In this document: positions 32,950 through 41,783 of the stretch, one piece after another | How the letters are laid out: every line of letters begins with the position of its first letter | Numbering within the stretch: the stretch's first letter is position 1 | NCBI RefSeq assembly: GCF_001305965.1 | Contig: NZ_JXQC01000003.1 | Coordinates: forward strand, 2,442,861-2,506,860 | DNA from: Erythrobacter sp. SG61-1L | Lineage (GTDB): Bacteria; Pseudomonadota; Alphaproteobacteria; Sphingomonadales; Sphingomonadaceae | Length of the DNA stretch: 64,000 nucleotides | Direction: 5' to 3' | Program-made: the position numbers and the translations under genes | Notes under the pieces: model-generated | Databases searched by the model: none | Told to the model about the DNA's origin: nothing | What the model saw: the letters and a program-made list of their open reading frames with translations, nothing else

Positions 32950-33348
32950 TCAGGCGTAAGCGGGTGGGCCGCGCAAGGGCGGCGTGACGAAGGGAACGGG
33001 GCGCAGAACGGGCGGCGCGATCGGCGCGAAGCCCAGCAGCAGGATGAAGACCAGCGCCGCCGCCAGCAGCAGCATGTCGGCCCCCGCCAGCCCGCCCATG
33101 GCAAGGGCTGTATAGGGGCAGTGGCTGGCTTCCTGCGCGCGGCTGGTGTCGGGATCGGCCTTCTTACCGGGAATCGCCACTTCGATGGTCTTCACCGTCT
33201 GCCCATCGCAGATGCGCATGGTGAAGGTGGCGCCCGTGGCATCCAGCATATAGCCCATCGGCACCACGGCCTTCAGGCACAGGGCCAGCGCCAGCAGCAG
33301 GGCTGCCAATGCGCGATGGCGCAGGAGGATATGCCGGAACCCGGTCAT
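32950..33348 (-). CDS. DUF2946 family protein
   Basis: A 132-residue protein with an N-terminal hydrophobic segment (about 12-30), a middle part with 'GYMLD', 'MRICDGQ' and 'HCPYTALAMG' (the Cys/His motif typical of DUF2946), and a second hydrophobic helix (about 90-112). DUF2946 genes are, to my knowledge, recurrent neighbours of copper-type TonB receptors, and this one precedes such a receptor on the same strand. The Cys and His residues could bind metal. Function of the family is undefined. Confidence 0.85.
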   Translation of the reverse strand: MTGFRHILLRHRALAALLLALALCLKAVVPMGYMLDATGATFTMRICDGQTVKTIEVAIPGKKADPDTSRAQEASHCPYTALAMGGLAGADMLLLAAALVFILLLGFAPIAPPVLRPVPFVTPPLRGPPAYA

Positions 33349-33393
33349 GCCGGCCCCTCTAATCCGATTCCGCGTGAATGGAATTGATTTTCA

Positions 33394-34014
33394 TCAGGCG
33401 CCCGTGCGGACGCGCTTAACAACGTCCATCAGGCCGGTAATGTTCATCGCCCCCGGCACGATGTAGCTGCCCACTACCATTCCCGGCGTGCCTTCCAGCC
33501 CGATCTGAGCAGCCTGGCTGCGCGACTGGCGCATCAGCGCGTCGATCTTCGCGCCATTGGCGGCCAGATCGGCCTCCAGCCTTTCCCAGTCGACCTTTGC
33601 TGCGCGGGCCGCGGCCTTCAGCGCGTTTTCGTCCAGCTTGCCCTTGGCGCGCATCAGCGCATCGTGGAATGCGGCATGGCGCCCCTGAAACTGCGAGGCG
33701 ATGGCCAGCCGCGCGGCGCGCTGCGACATGGCACCGAAGATCGGCCAGTCGCGATAGACCACCCGCACCTTCGGATCGCGCTGCAGCAGGTCCATCAGGG
33801 CAAGGTGCTGCTTCTTGCAGTAGGCGCATTGGTAATCGAAATAGAGCACGATGGTGACGTCATAAGCCTTGGGCTTCACCCCCGGCGCCAGCGGCGCTTC
33901 GGCCAGCCCGGCACGGAAGGCCGCACCAGGATCGGCAGCAGGCGAGGCACCGGCCAGCATCAGGCCCGCAGCCAGTGCGAACAGCGGGGCGAATGCCGAT
34001 GCGATGCGCTTCAT
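33394..34014 (-). CDS. Periplasmic DsbA-family thioredoxin-fold protein
   Basis: A 206-residue exported protein: signal peptide 1-26 ('MLAGASPAAD' boundary), then a thioredoxin fold with the redox motif C-A-Y-C in 'YFDYQCAYCKKQH' (about residues 58-70) and the cis-Pro loop in 'GLEGTPGMVVGSYIVPGAM'. This matches the DsbA/ScsC-like group of periplasmic oxidoreductases. The partner is not encoded here. Located between the DUF2946/TonB pair and the spermidine-synthase-like gene, so a role in oxidative folding of exported metal-binding proteins is possible but inferred. Confidence 0.9.
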   Translation of the reverse strand: MKRIASAFAPLFALAAGLMLAGASPAADPGAAFRAGLAEAPLAPGVKPKAYDVTIVLYFDYQCAYCKKQHLALMDLLQRDPKVRVVYRDWPIFGAMSQRAARLAIASQFQGRHAAFHDALMRAKGKLDENALKAAARAAKVDWERLEADLAANGAKIDALMRQSRSQAAQIGLEGTPGMVVGSYIVPGAMNITGLMDVVKRVRTGA

Positions 34015-34035
34015 GCCAGCCTACCCTTTCCGCTC

Positions 34036-34722
34036 TCAGTCCCGGCCACGGCTTGCATGGCGGGCAAACCAGATCACATGCTTGGCGCCCTTGCCATTGC
34101 TGCGCGCCCGCACGGCCACTTCCTCCACATCGAAGCCCGCCTTGCGCAGGCGCCCGGTAAAGGCCGGGTCCGGCCCGGCAGACCAGATTGCCAGCACGCC
34201 GCCGGGGCGCAGGGCCTCACGCGCGGCCAGCAGGCCCTGCCGGGAATAGATGCGGTTATTCTCTTCGCGTACCAGCCCGTCAGGCCCGTTATCGACGTCC
34301 AGCAGGATCGCGTCATAGGTGTTGCGCGCATTGGCAATCACCAGCGCCACATCTTCCTCGATCAGGCGCACGCGCGGATCGTCAAGGCAGCCCGCGGCCA
34401 CTTCGGCCATCGGCCCGCGCGCCCAGTCGATGATCTGGGGCACCAGTTCGGCCACGGTCAGCTTCGCGTCCGGACCGAGCACTGCCAGCGCGGCACGCAG
34501 GGTAAAGCCCATGCCATAGCCGCCGATCAGCAGATGCGGGGCACGCTGCCCGGCGATCCGCTCGCAGCTCATCGTGGCCAGAGCCTGTTCTGAGCCGCTC
34601 ATCCGCGTGCTCATCAGCTCGTTGCGGTCCAGCACGATCATGAAATCGCGGCCGTGGCGGAACAGGCGCAGTTCTTCTCCGCCCGGCACAAGCGCCGTAT
34701 CGATCAGCTCCCGCGCGATCAT
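34036..34722 (-). CDS. Spermidine-synthase-like methyltransferase-fold protein
   Basis: A 228-residue protein with a Rossmann methyltransferase fold of the SpeE type: 'LLIGGYGMGFTLRAAL' (nucleotide/dcSAM binding loop, about 64-79), 'VAELVPQIIDWA' with the conserved acidic residue, and 'DAILLDVDNGPDG' (about 136-148) corresponding to the catalytic Asp region. It is shorter than true spermidine synthases (about 290) and lacks the N-terminal beta domain, so aminopropyl transfer is uncertain. It follows engB by 9 bases at the end of the rpmH-yidC run. Confidence 0.85.
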   Translation of the reverse strand: MIARELIDTALVPGGEELRLFRHGRDFMIVLDRNELMSTRMSGSEQALATMSCERIAGQRAPHLLIGGYGMGFTLRAALAVLGPDAKLTVAELVPQIIDWARGPMAEVAAGCLDDPRVRLIEEDVALVIANARNTYDAILLDVDNGPDGLVREENNRIYSRQGLLAAREALRPGGVLAIWSAGPDPAFTGRLRKAGFDVEEVAVRARSNGKGAKHVIWFARHASRGRD

Positions 34723-34731
34723 TGCAGGCGG

Positions 34732-35373
34732 TTACAGCTCGACATCGGACAGCACGGCGGCCCGCAATTCGTCGATGCCCATCTTCTTTTCCGCCGAGGT
34801 GACATGCACCACCGGGAAGGCCGCCGGATGCTTGCGCGCTTCGGCCTGTGTGGCGGCAAGGGCCGCGGCCAGTTCGCTCGCCTTGATCTTGTCGGCCTTG
34901 GTCAGCACCACGCGATAGCTGGCGGCGGATTCGTCGAGCATGTTCATCATCTCGATGTCCACCGGCTTGGGGCCGTGGCGGGCGTCGATCAGAACCAGCG
35001 TGCGTTTCAGCACTTGCCGCCCGCGCAGAAAATCGCGCACCAGCATCTTCCACTTCGCCACCACCTTGGGCGGCGCCTTGGCAAAGCCATAGCCGGGCAT
35101 GTCGACCAGGCGGAACATGGTCGGCTCGCCCACTTCGAAGAAGTTCAGTTCCTGCGTGCGGCCCGGCGTAACCGATGCACGCGCAATGGAGCGGCGGCCG
35201 GTCAGCGCGTTGAGCAGCGAGCTTTTGCCCACGTTGGAACGCCCGCAAAAGGCGATCTCCGGCACTTGCGGATCGGGCAGGAACTTGAGTTCCGGGGCGG
35301 ATTTGAGGAATTCCACCCGCCCCGAGAACAGCTTGCCCGCACGTTCGGCCAGATCGTCGATTTCTTCACTCAT
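34732..35373 (-). CDS. engB: Ribosome biogenesis GTPase EngB (YihA/YsxC)
   Basis: GTPase required for 50S ribosomal subunit assembly. The 213 residues carry G1 'GRSNVGKSSL' (about 43-52), G3 'DMPGYG' (about 90-95), G4 'TKAD' and a C-terminal G5 'VHVTSAEKKMG'. EngB is normally essential. It lies 17 bases downstream of yidC on the same strand, as in many alphaproteobacteria. Confidence 0.96.
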   Translation of the reverse strand: MSEEIDDLAERAGKLFSGRVEFLKSAPELKFLPDPQVPEIAFCGRSNVGKSSLLNALTGRRSIARASVTPGRTQELNFFEVGEPTMFRLVDMPGYGFAKAPPKVVAKWKMLVRDFLRGRQVLKRTLVLIDARHGPKPVDIEMMNMLDESAASYRVVLTKADKIKASELAAALAATQAEARKHPAAFPVVHVTSAEKKMGIDELRAAVLSDVEL

Positions 35374-35389
35374 GCCGAACGGATGCTCC

Positions 35390-37177
35390 TCAAGCCTTCC
35401 CGTCGCGGGCCTTGGCCCGCTCCTGATCGGTCTTGTCCTTCTCGGCCTGCGCCTTCAGCTGCGGATGGCGGCTGTAGAGATAGGCCTGCTGGGCAATGGT
35501 CAGCAGGTTGGACGTGCACCAGTAAAGCAGCAGACCGGCTGCGAAGGGCGCCATAACGAACATCATCATCCACGGCATGATCATGAACATCTGCTGCTGA
35601 ATGGGGTCCATCTGGGCCGGGTTCAGCTTGAACTGCAGGAACATGGTGATGCCCAGCAGCAGAGCCAGCGGCCCGATCGCCAGATAACTGGGCACGTCGA
35701 ACGGCAGGGTGCCGAACAGGTTCAGGAAGTGCAGCGGATCGGGCGCGGAAAGATCCTTGATCCACAGCGCGAAGGGCTGGTGACGCATGTCGAGCGACAG
35801 GATCAGCACCTTGTAGAGCGCAAAGAAGATCGGAATCTGCAGCAGCAGCGGCAGACAGCCGGCCAGCGGATTGACGCCCTCTGCCTTGTAGAGCGCCATG
35901 ATTTCCTGCTGCTGCTTCTGCTTGTCGTCCTTGTAGCGTTCCTGCAGCGCCTTCATCTTGGGCTGGATGGCCCGCATGGCCGCCATGGAAGCGAACTGCT
36001 TCTGAGCGACCGGGAACATCAACCCGCGGATCACGACGGTCAGCAGCATGATCGCCACGCCGAAATTGCCCACCAGCGCGAAGAGGTGCTTCAGCAGCCA
36101 GAGAATCGGTTTTTCGAGGATTTCGAACCAGCCCCAGTCGATTGCGCGGCTGAACACGGGGATGCCCGCATCCTCATAGGCACCCAGCAGGTCGCTTTCC
36201 TTGGCACCGGCAAACAGGCGCGTGGTGCGCGTGGTCGCCTTGCCCGCAGGAACGGTGACCGGCTGATAATTAAGATCGGCCTGGAACAGTTCCCCGCCCA
36301 GCGAACGGAACTGCGGCTGGGTCTGCTGGCCATCCTGCGCAATCAGCGCGGAGAGCCAGTAAATATCGGTAAAGCCCATCCAGTTCGTCCGGCCGGTAGG
36401 CTTCTCGCTGCCGCTTTCGGCCAGATCGTCGTAATTGGGGCCATAGGTCACGGCTTCGTCAAAGGCGCCGATGGGGCCGGAATGGACGTTCCACGAATCG
36501 CCGCTGGCCGTCTTGCTGGTGCGCTTGATCAGGGCATAGGGCTGCACCACCACCGGGGCAGCGCTGGTGTTGGACACGGTCTGCTCGGCCGTGATCATGT
36601 AATGCTCGTCCACCGAGAACTTGATGGAGAAGAGCTGGCCCTTGCCGTTATCCCAGCTGAGGGTGACCGGCTTGCCCGGAGCAAGCGGACCGCCCGAGGT
36701 CTGCCAGGGCGTATCGCCCGACGTGGCAAGTTCGCCGTCCAGCATGAAGCCGAACTGGCTGAAATACTCCGCGGGAGTGCCTGCGGGCGAGAAGAGGCGG
36801 ACAGGATCGCTGCCCTTCTCGATGCCCTGCAAATGCTTGGTCAGCGTCAGGTCGTCGATGCGCGCACCCACCGGGTTGATCGAACCGGCGATTTCAGGCG
36901 CCGCGATCTTCACGCGGACGGGCGCTGCCAGGTCGGCAGCCAGATCCTTGCGTTCCTGCGCGATGTCGGCGGCATTATGCAGGCCGCCCTCGCGATTGGT
37001 GCGCGAATGGCGCAGCTTCTCGTCCTCTGCCGAGGATGAGCCGGCCGCTGTCTGGCTCTGTTCCACTGCGGGCTTCTGCACCGGCTGGGGGAAATACCAG
37101 CGCGAGAACGCGTCCCAGCCGAACAGCATCACGGCGCTGAGCACCACGAACAGGATGATGTTGCGCTTATTGTCCAC
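35390..37177 (-). CDS. yidC: Membrane protein insertase YidC
   Basis: Inner-membrane insertase assisting SecYEG or acting alone. The 595 residues have an N-terminal helix, a large periplasmic beta-sandwich domain (about 50-350) and the C-terminal insertase core with five helices and the typical segments 'FGVAIMLLTVVIRGLMFPVAQKQ', 'MKALQERYKDDKQKQQQEIM' (C1 coiled-coil loop), 'PLAGCLPLLLQIPIFFALYKVL' and 'LLLYWCTSNLLTIAQQ'. The hydrophilic-groove Arg is in 'VIRGLMFP'. Part of the rpmH-rnpA-yidD-yidC-engB order. Confidence 0.98.
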   Translation of the reverse strand: MDNKRNIILFVVLSAVMLFGWDAFSRWYFPQPVQKPAVEQSQTAAGSSSAEDEKLRHSRTNREGGLHNAADIAQERKDLAADLAAPVRVKIAAPEIAGSINPVGARIDDLTLTKHLQGIEKGSDPVRLFSPAGTPAEYFSQFGFMLDGELATSGDTPWQTSGGPLAPGKPVTLSWDNGKGQLFSIKFSVDEHYMITAEQTVSNTSAAPVVVQPYALIKRTSKTASGDSWNVHSGPIGAFDEAVTYGPNYDDLAESGSEKPTGRTNWMGFTDIYWLSALIAQDGQQTQPQFRSLGGELFQADLNYQPVTVPAGKATTRTTRLFAGAKESDLLGAYEDAGIPVFSRAIDWGWFEILEKPILWLLKHLFALVGNFGVAIMLLTVVIRGLMFPVAQKQFASMAAMRAIQPKMKALQERYKDDKQKQQQEIMALYKAEGVNPLAGCLPLLLQIPIFFALYKVLILSLDMRHQPFALWIKDLSAPDPLHFLNLFGTLPFDVPSYLAIGPLALLLGITMFLQFKLNPAQMDPIQQQMFMIMPWMMMFVMAPFAAGLLLYWCTSNLLTIAQQAYLYSRHPQLKAQAEKDKTDQERAKARDGKA

Positions 37178-37240
37178 TGGCGATCCTAGTTCCCGTCAAT
37201 TCATCGGCTGACCGCGCCGCACAGATGCGACACAGGTATT

Positions 37241-37450
37241 TCATGGCACGGGGTCGTACCCGTGCCCTCCCCAAGGGTGGCAGCGCAATAGACGCTTGAG
37301 CGCAAGCCATCCACCCTTCATCGCACCATATTTCTCCAGCGCCTCGATCGCATATTGCGAGCAGGACGGCGCATAGCGACAGGATGGCGGCAGAATGCGC
37401 GATGGGCCAAGCTGCCAGAAGCGCGCCACGAGGATCATAATCCGCTTCAT
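37241..37450 (-). CDS. yidD: Membrane protein insertion efficiency factor YidD
   Basis: A 69-residue membrane-associated protein that helps insertion through YidC. It contains the family signature '[19 protein letters not shown]' (residues 24-42) and the ending '[12 protein letters not shown]' (58-69). The ATG overlaps the rnpA stop (ATGA at 37450-37447), indicating translational coupling. It precedes yidC by 63 bases. Confidence 0.97.
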   Translation of the reverse strand: MKRIMILVARFWQLGPSRILPPSCRYAPSCSQYAIEALEKYGAMKGGWLALKRLLRCHPWGGHGYDPVP

Positions 37451-37821
37451 CGCCTTTTCCCGCGCGGACGGCGCGGCGCATCCCCCTTGCCTTCGGCGGC
37501 GCGTTTCAGCGCAGCGCCCAGTTCGTCCTTCAGCCGGGAGAAATCGCGTTCGATCCCGCCTTCGCGGCCGATCAGAACATGGTCATGATCGGGCAGACCT
37601 TCAAGCGGCAGGGCCGCGCGTAGCAATTCGCGGAAGCGCCGCTTCATGCGATTGCGCACCACGGCATTGCCGATCTTCTTGGTGACGGTGATGCCGAAAC
37701 GCATGCCCTGCCCGCCATTGGGCCGGGCCAGCAGCACGAATCCGGGGCGCGCCACGCGCAGCCCGTGATTCGCGGCGAGAAAATCCGCCCGTTTGCGCAG
37801 GGTGGAGATATCCGGCTGCAT
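37447..37821 (-). CDS. rnpA: Ribonuclease P protein component
   Basis: Basic protein subunit of RNase P, which matures the 5' ends of tRNAs. The 124 residues include the RNR signature '[21 protein letters not shown]' (about residues 52-72, split), plus '[18 protein letters not shown]' at the N-terminus. The C-terminal 25 residues are Arg/Lys-rich. It follows rpmH by about 150 bases and is coupled to yidD. Confidence 0.96.
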   Translation of the reverse strand: MQPDISTLRKRADFLAANHGLRVARPGFVLLARPNGGQGMRFGITVTKKIGNAVVRNRMKRRFRELLRAALPLEGLPDHDHVLIGREGGIERDFSRLKDELGAALKRAAEGKGDAPRRPRGKRR

Positions 37822-37975
37822 GGCTGGATGTCGTTAGCCGGAAAGCCTGTGCGCCGGAAGCGGCACCGGCCCGCTTCCTTGCCCGGCCGCCCCATTCGGG
37901 TACAGCAAGGAAAGGAAGCGGGCCGGAGCAATGCGTAAGGCCCAGCCTGAGCCGGGCCCGCAAAGAACCGCTAAA

Positions 37976-38110
37976 TCAGGCGCTCAGCTTCTTGCGGCCG
38001 CGCGCGCGGCGGGCGGCGAGAACCTTGCGACCGCCGACAGTGGCGGTGCGTGCGCGGAAGCCGTGACGGCGGCTGCGCACGAGATTACTCGGCTGGAAAG
38101 TGCGCTTCAT
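37976..38110 (-). CDS. rpmH: 50S ribosomal protein L34
   Basis: A 44-residue basic protein of the large subunit, too short for usual gene-finding cut-offs. Reading the minus strand from the ATG at 38110 gives '[20 protein letters not shown]', then Lys/Arg-rich sequence with '[18 protein letters not shown]' and a TGA. This is the textbook L34 sequence. It leads the rnpA-yidD-yidC-engB cluster; a 7-bp hairpin GTGCCGC/GCGGCAC lies 30 bases upstream (38140-38157) in its leader. Confidence 0.98.
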   Translation of the reverse strand: MKRTFQPSNLVRSRRHGFRARTATVGGRKVLAARRARGRKKLSA

Positions 38111-38212
38111 GATCTGAACCCTTCAGAAATTCCAAACATGTGCCGCTTGTGCGGCACCAACAAAAAAGCCGTCCCGCCCGTGGACGAGGCGACCTTGAGA
38201 ATGCGGGCGCGG

Positions 38213-39019
38213 TTAGTAGAGCAGCGCCGCCAAGTCAAGATATGCCAGCTTCGGCACGAATTCCTCTTCGCCTGGTGCCGCCGCCGGCAGGGGCACCACC
38301 GACGGCGGCGCTTGAAGTGCCTGCCCATAATCCACCCAGCCGCGCATTTCCTCAGCGGAAAGCCAACGGGCGTCCTCGAACGGCACGGAATTCGTCATCG
38401 CATAGAAGGCCTGCGCCTGCTCGCCCGACATGCCCATTTCTCGGTAATAGCTGATGTATTTGCGGTTCTCGGGCGCGCCAATTGCGTAATCGCCCGCTTG
38501 CCGCCCCGAATCGTCTTCCCAGGCATGGACCGCAAAGCGCGCACCATCCTCGATCGTCCGGTTCGCACCGGCCAGGAAGAGTTCAACCGCACCCGAACGG
38601 ACCGACCCACCGCGCGGCACGCGGGTTTCGATCCCGGCCCGGCGAATCATCCGGCCCAGTTCGAGATTGGCAATATCGTCGAAAGTGCCGGGGCACTCGA
38701 TCAGTTCCAGCGTGGCCAGGCCCGGATAATCGCGCAGCATGGCGGCAAATTGCCGGGGGCTGCGCTCATCCGTGATGCCGACCAATGCGGCATGGCTTTC
38801 ATCCACCACGCGGAAGGGGCCGTAAGTGGCAATGCCGGAAACCTGTTCCAGCGGAATGCCCGAAACGAAGCGCTCTGCCGAACCCGCCGAATAGGGGGCC
38901 TGCTCCACCACTTCGTATTCAACGATTTCCGTCACCGTCACGCGCGCATTGGCGATAGCCGGCGCGCATATCGCTGCCAGCCCGCAAATGACGGTAAGGA
39001 AATGGTGACCCCGTTGCAT
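38213..39019 (-). CDS. Exported ClpP/crotonase-fold-like protein (COG3904 type)
   Basis: A 268-residue protein starting at the ATG at 39019 with a signal peptide ('FLTVICGLAAICAPAIANA'). The body resembles the predicted periplasmic proteins of COG3904, which share the ClpP/crotonase fold: 'ALVGITDERSPRQFAAML', 'LIECPGTFDDIANLELGRMIR', 'GGSVRSGAVELFLAGANRT' (Ser in 'RSGA' at the position of the ClpP nucleophile) and 'FAVHAW' with a possible His. The C-terminal ~40 residues are Pro-rich. Whether it is an active protease is not known; the call is by fold pattern only. A longer TTG start (39061) is unlikely. Confidence 0.65.
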   Translation of the reverse strand: MQRGHHFLTVICGLAAICAPAIANARVTVTEIVEYEVVEQAPYSAGSAERFVSGIPLEQVSGIATYGPFRVVDESHAALVGITDERSPRQFAAMLRDYPGLATLELIECPGTFDDIANLELGRMIRRAGIETRVPRGGSVRSGAVELFLAGANRTIEDGARFAVHAWEDDSGRQAGDYAIGAPENRKYISYYREMGMSGEQAQAFYAMTNSVPFEDARWLSAEEMRGWVDYGQALQAPPSVVPLPAAAPGEEEFVPKLAYLDLAALLY

Positions 39020-39207
39020 GAACAGATAGTGGGCCTGCGAGCCCTGCCCAAATCTGATCAAACCTGCTTTACGACATCTTCACCCTGTTCTGCGCGGACT
39101 TCCGTATCTTCAGTCTTGGGTCCGAAGCGGAGGGAACTGCCCTGCGAAGATGGACAGGCCCGCGCTTCACGCTATCGTCCTCTCCGCAAAGGGTATTTGG
39201 GGGTATC

Positions 39208-40716
39208 TTGGTCGCACTCGTATCGACGGTGGCCTATCTCGGGCTGGAAGCGCGCGCCGTGGAAGTGCAGTGCCAGGTGGCCCCGGGCATGCCGCGCTTC
39301 GCAATCGTGGGCCTGCCGGACAAGGCCGTGGGCGAAAGCCGCGAGAGGGTGCAGGCCGCATTGGCCGCCATGGGCCTTTCGTTGCCCCCGAAGCGGATCA
39401 CGATTAACCTTTCCCCAGCGGATCTGCCCAAGGAAGGCAGCCATTACGATCTGCCGATCGCACTGGCCCTGCTGGCCGCCATGGGTGTTACCGATGCGGA
39501 ACAGCTGGCGGACTGGGTTGCCGTGGGCGAGCTGGCGCTGGACGGACGGATCGTGCCTTCGCCCGGCGTGTTGCTGGCCGCGATCCACGCCAGCCAGCAG
39601 GACAAGGGCCTGATCTGCCCAGCCGCGCAAGGTGCCGAAGCGCGCTGGACCTCCGGCGTGCCGGTCTGCGCCGCGCCCGATCTGGTCAGCCTGCTCAACC
39701 ACCTCAAAGGCACTCAGCGCTTGCCCGAGCCGGAACCGGGCGAAGTGGATGCCCCCGCGCGCGGGCCGGACCTGCGACAGGTGAAAGGGCAGGAAACCGC
39801 AAAGCGCGCGCTGGAGATCGCGGCGGCAGGCGGCCACAATCTGCTGATGATCGGCCCGCCCGGCGCGGGCAAGTCCCTGCTCGCCTCATGCCTGCCGGGC
39901 ATATTGCCCGACCTTACCCCGGCCGAGGCGCTGGAAGTTTCCATGGTCGCCTCAGTCGCGGGGGAACTGGAAGGCGGGCGGATCAGCCGCACGCGCCCCT
40001 TCCGCAGCCCGCATCATTCCGCCTCCATGGCCGCGCTGACTGGCGGCGGCCTGCGCGTGCGGCCAGGCGAAGTATCCATGGCCCATCTGGGCGTGCTGTT
40101 CCTCGACGAATTGCCCGAGTTCCAGCGCGCCGTGCTCGACAGCCTGCGCCAGCCGCTGGAAACGGGCGAGGTCAGCGTGGCACGGGCCAATGCCCATGTC
40201 ACCTTCCCCGCAAGGGTACAGCTGGTAGCGGCGATGAACCCGTGCCGCTGCGGCCATCTGGGCGATCCCGCGCTCGCCTGCAGCCGCGCACCGCGCTGCG
40301 CCGCCGATTACCAGAGCAAGGTTTCAGGCCCCCTGCTCGACCGGATCGACCTGCATGTCGAAGTCGATCCCGTCAGCGCGGCGGACCTCGCCCTGCCCCC
40401 GCCCGCCGAAGGCTCTGCCGAAGTCGCCGCCCGCGTTGCCCGTGCGCGCCATGTCCAGAGCGCGCGAACCGCCGAGACAGGCGCGCGCACCAATGCGGAG
40501 CTCAATGGCGAGGCGCTGGACCGCTTCGCCACGCCCGACGATGCCGGGCAGAAACTGCTGCTGCAAGCCGCAGAAGCCATGCGCCTTTCCGCGCGCGGCT
40601 ACACCCGCATGCTGCGCGTGGCCCGTACTATCGCGGACCTTGCCGGAGCGGATCGGGTCGGGCGGATTCACATTGCCGAGGCGCTGAGTTACAGGAGGCA
40701 ACCCCCTCGCGCCTGA
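39208..40716 (+). CDS. comM: YifB/ComM family Mg-chelatase-like AAA+ ATPase
   Basis: AAA+ protein; ComM is a branch-migration helicase in natural transformation, and many non-competent species carry it too. The 502 residues begin with the ChlI-like N-terminal domain ('ALVSTVAYLGLEARAVEV', 'PKEGSHYDLPIALALLAAMG'), then Walker A 'MIGPPGAGKSLLASCLPG' (about 214-231), 'FRSPHHSAS', 'GVLFLDELPEF' (Walker B), 'MNPCRCGHLGD' and the sensor region 'ARGYTRMLRVARTIADL'. The start is TTG at 39208, the usual N-terminus 'MVALVSTVAYLG'. A GGGGG run lies just upstream. Confidence 0.96.
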   Translation: MVALVSTVAYLGLEARAVEVQCQVAPGMPRFAIVGLPDKAVGESRERVQAALAAMGLSLPPKRITINLSPADLPKEGSHYDLPIALALLAAMGVTDAEQLADWVAVGELALDGRIVPSPGVLLAAIHASQQDKGLICPAAQGAEARWTSGVPVCAAPDLVSLLNHLKGTQRLPEPEPGEVDAPARGPDLRQVKGQETAKRALEIAAAGGHNLLMIGPPGAGKSLLASCLPGILPDLTPAEALEVSMVASVAGELEGGRISRTRPFRSPHHSASMAALTGGGLRVRPGEVSMAHLGVLFLDELPEFQRAVLDSLRQPLETGEVSVARANAHVTFPARVQLVAAMNPCRCGHLGDPALACSRAPRCAADYQSKVSGPLLDRIDLHVEVDPVSAADLALPPPAEGSAEVAARVARARHVQSARTAETGARTNAELNGEALDRFATPDDAGQKLLLQAAEAMRLSARGYTRMLRVARTIADLAGADRVGRIHIAEALSYRRQPPRA

Positions 40717-40728
40717 AAAAGCAGAACA

Positions 40729-41226
40729 ATGTCCTCAGCAGACCTCATCATCCGCCCCGTTACCCCAGCCGACCACGATGCGATCTGGTCCATCCTGGAG
40801 CCGGTGATCCGTGATGGGGCGACTTATCCGCTGGACCCTGCGCTTGATCGGGCGGGCGCCTTCGAATATTGGTTCGCGCCCGACAAGACGGTGTTCGTGG
40901 CGGAGCTGGATGGCGCGGTGCTGGGCACTTATTACCTCAAGCCCAATTCCACCGGCCTTGCCGACCATGTCGCCAACGCCGGCTACATGACCCATCCCGC
41001 CGCGCGCGGCAAAGGCGTGGCCAGTGCCATGGCGCATGACAGCTTCGCCCGGGCGAAAAATGCCGGTTACCGCGCGATGCAGTTCAATCTGGTGATCGCC
41101 ACCAACGAACAGGCCGTGCGCCTGTGGCAGCGCCTTGGGCTGCAAGTGATCGGCCGCCTGCCCGAAGCCTTCCGGCACCGGCGGCTGGGCTATGTCGATG
41201 CCTTCGTGATGTACAAGAAGCTCTGA
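40729..41226 (+). CDS. GNAT family N-acetyltransferase
   Basis: A 165-residue GNAT protein transferring an acetyl group from acetyl-CoA to an unknown amine. The acetyl-CoA loop 'VHPAARGKGVASAM' type motif appears as 'THPAARGKGVASAMAHD' (residues 86-102), followed by 'NLVIATNEQAVRLWQRLGLQVIGRLPEAF' across strands 5 and 6. It begins 12 bases after comM, so the two are likely cotranscribed. Substrate not predictable. Confidence 0.9.
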   Translation: MSSADLIIRPVTPADHDAIWSILEPVIRDGATYPLDPALDRAGAFEYWFAPDKTVFVAELDGAVLGTYYLKPNSTGLADHVANAGYMTHPAARGKGVASAMAHDSFARAKNAGYRAMQFNLVIATNEQAVRLWQRLGLQVIGRLPEAFRHRRLGYVDAFVMYKKL

Positions 41227-41229
41227 CGG

Positions 41230-41760
41230 CTAGAGATTCGGGTCCGGCTCAGTCGTCTCCCGGTCGCAGCATTCGCCCAGGCGCGAACGATCCTGCCAGC
41301 GCAGTTCGGCATATTTCAACTCCCGCCCATCATGCCCGTGGATCGTGATCGGGGCGATCGGCAGCCAGTCGCGCGAATCGACCAGCACCGGGTTCGATGC
41401 TTCCTGCATCGTATATTTCTCGCCCCATTGGCGCAGGGCCAGCATGGCGGGCAGCAGGTCGATGCCCTTTTCCGTCAGGCGATATTCGATCTTTCGCCGG
41501 TCGTCCGGGCACGGCTCGCGCTTCAGCACACCATGCTCCACCAGCTTGGCGAGACGGTTGGAGAGGATATTGCGCGCAATGCCCAGCTCGCTGAGGAATT
41601 CCTCGAAATGGCAGAGCTTGTTGAACGCCGCGCGCAGGATCATGAACGACCATCGCTCGCCCATGACTTCCAGCGCTTGCGGCAATCCGCAGGCGACGAC
41701 GTCTGATAATGGCTCTCGCAGAGCGGCATTCCTCTTCCTGTGAAGTGGCCTAATCACCAT
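41230..41760 (-). CDS. HxlR-family winged-helix transcriptional regulator
   Basis: A 176-residue regulator with one winged-helix domain: 'CGLPQALEVMGERWSFMILR' (helix 1-2, about 24-43), 'LSELGIARNILSNRLAKLVEHGVL' (recognition helix region) and 'KIEYRLTEKGIDL' (wing). HxlR proteins commonly sense aldehydes, quinones or redox stress through a Cys; here Cys24 and Cys50 are candidates. A 22-base perfect palindrome (41784-41805) lies 24 bases upstream of the start and is the probable operator. The C-terminal ~50 residues after the wing are longer than usual and may hold a small added domain. Confidence 0.92.
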   Translation of the reverse strand: MVIRPLHRKRNAALREPLSDVVACGLPQALEVMGERWSFMILRAAFNKLCHFEEFLSELGIARNILSNRLAKLVEHGVLKREPCPDDRRKIEYRLTEKGIDLLPAMLALRQWGEKYTMQEASNPVLVDSRDWLPIAPITIHGHDGRELKYAELRWQDRSRLGECCDRETTEPDPNL

Positions 41761-41783
41761 GCAGTGTTGGCGCAGTGCAATAA

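Noticed and set aside
39061-39208. TTG-started N-terminal extension for the exported ClpP-like protein
   Set aside because: The extension precedes a normal signal peptide and lacks a ribosome-binding site; the ATG at 39019 is preferred.
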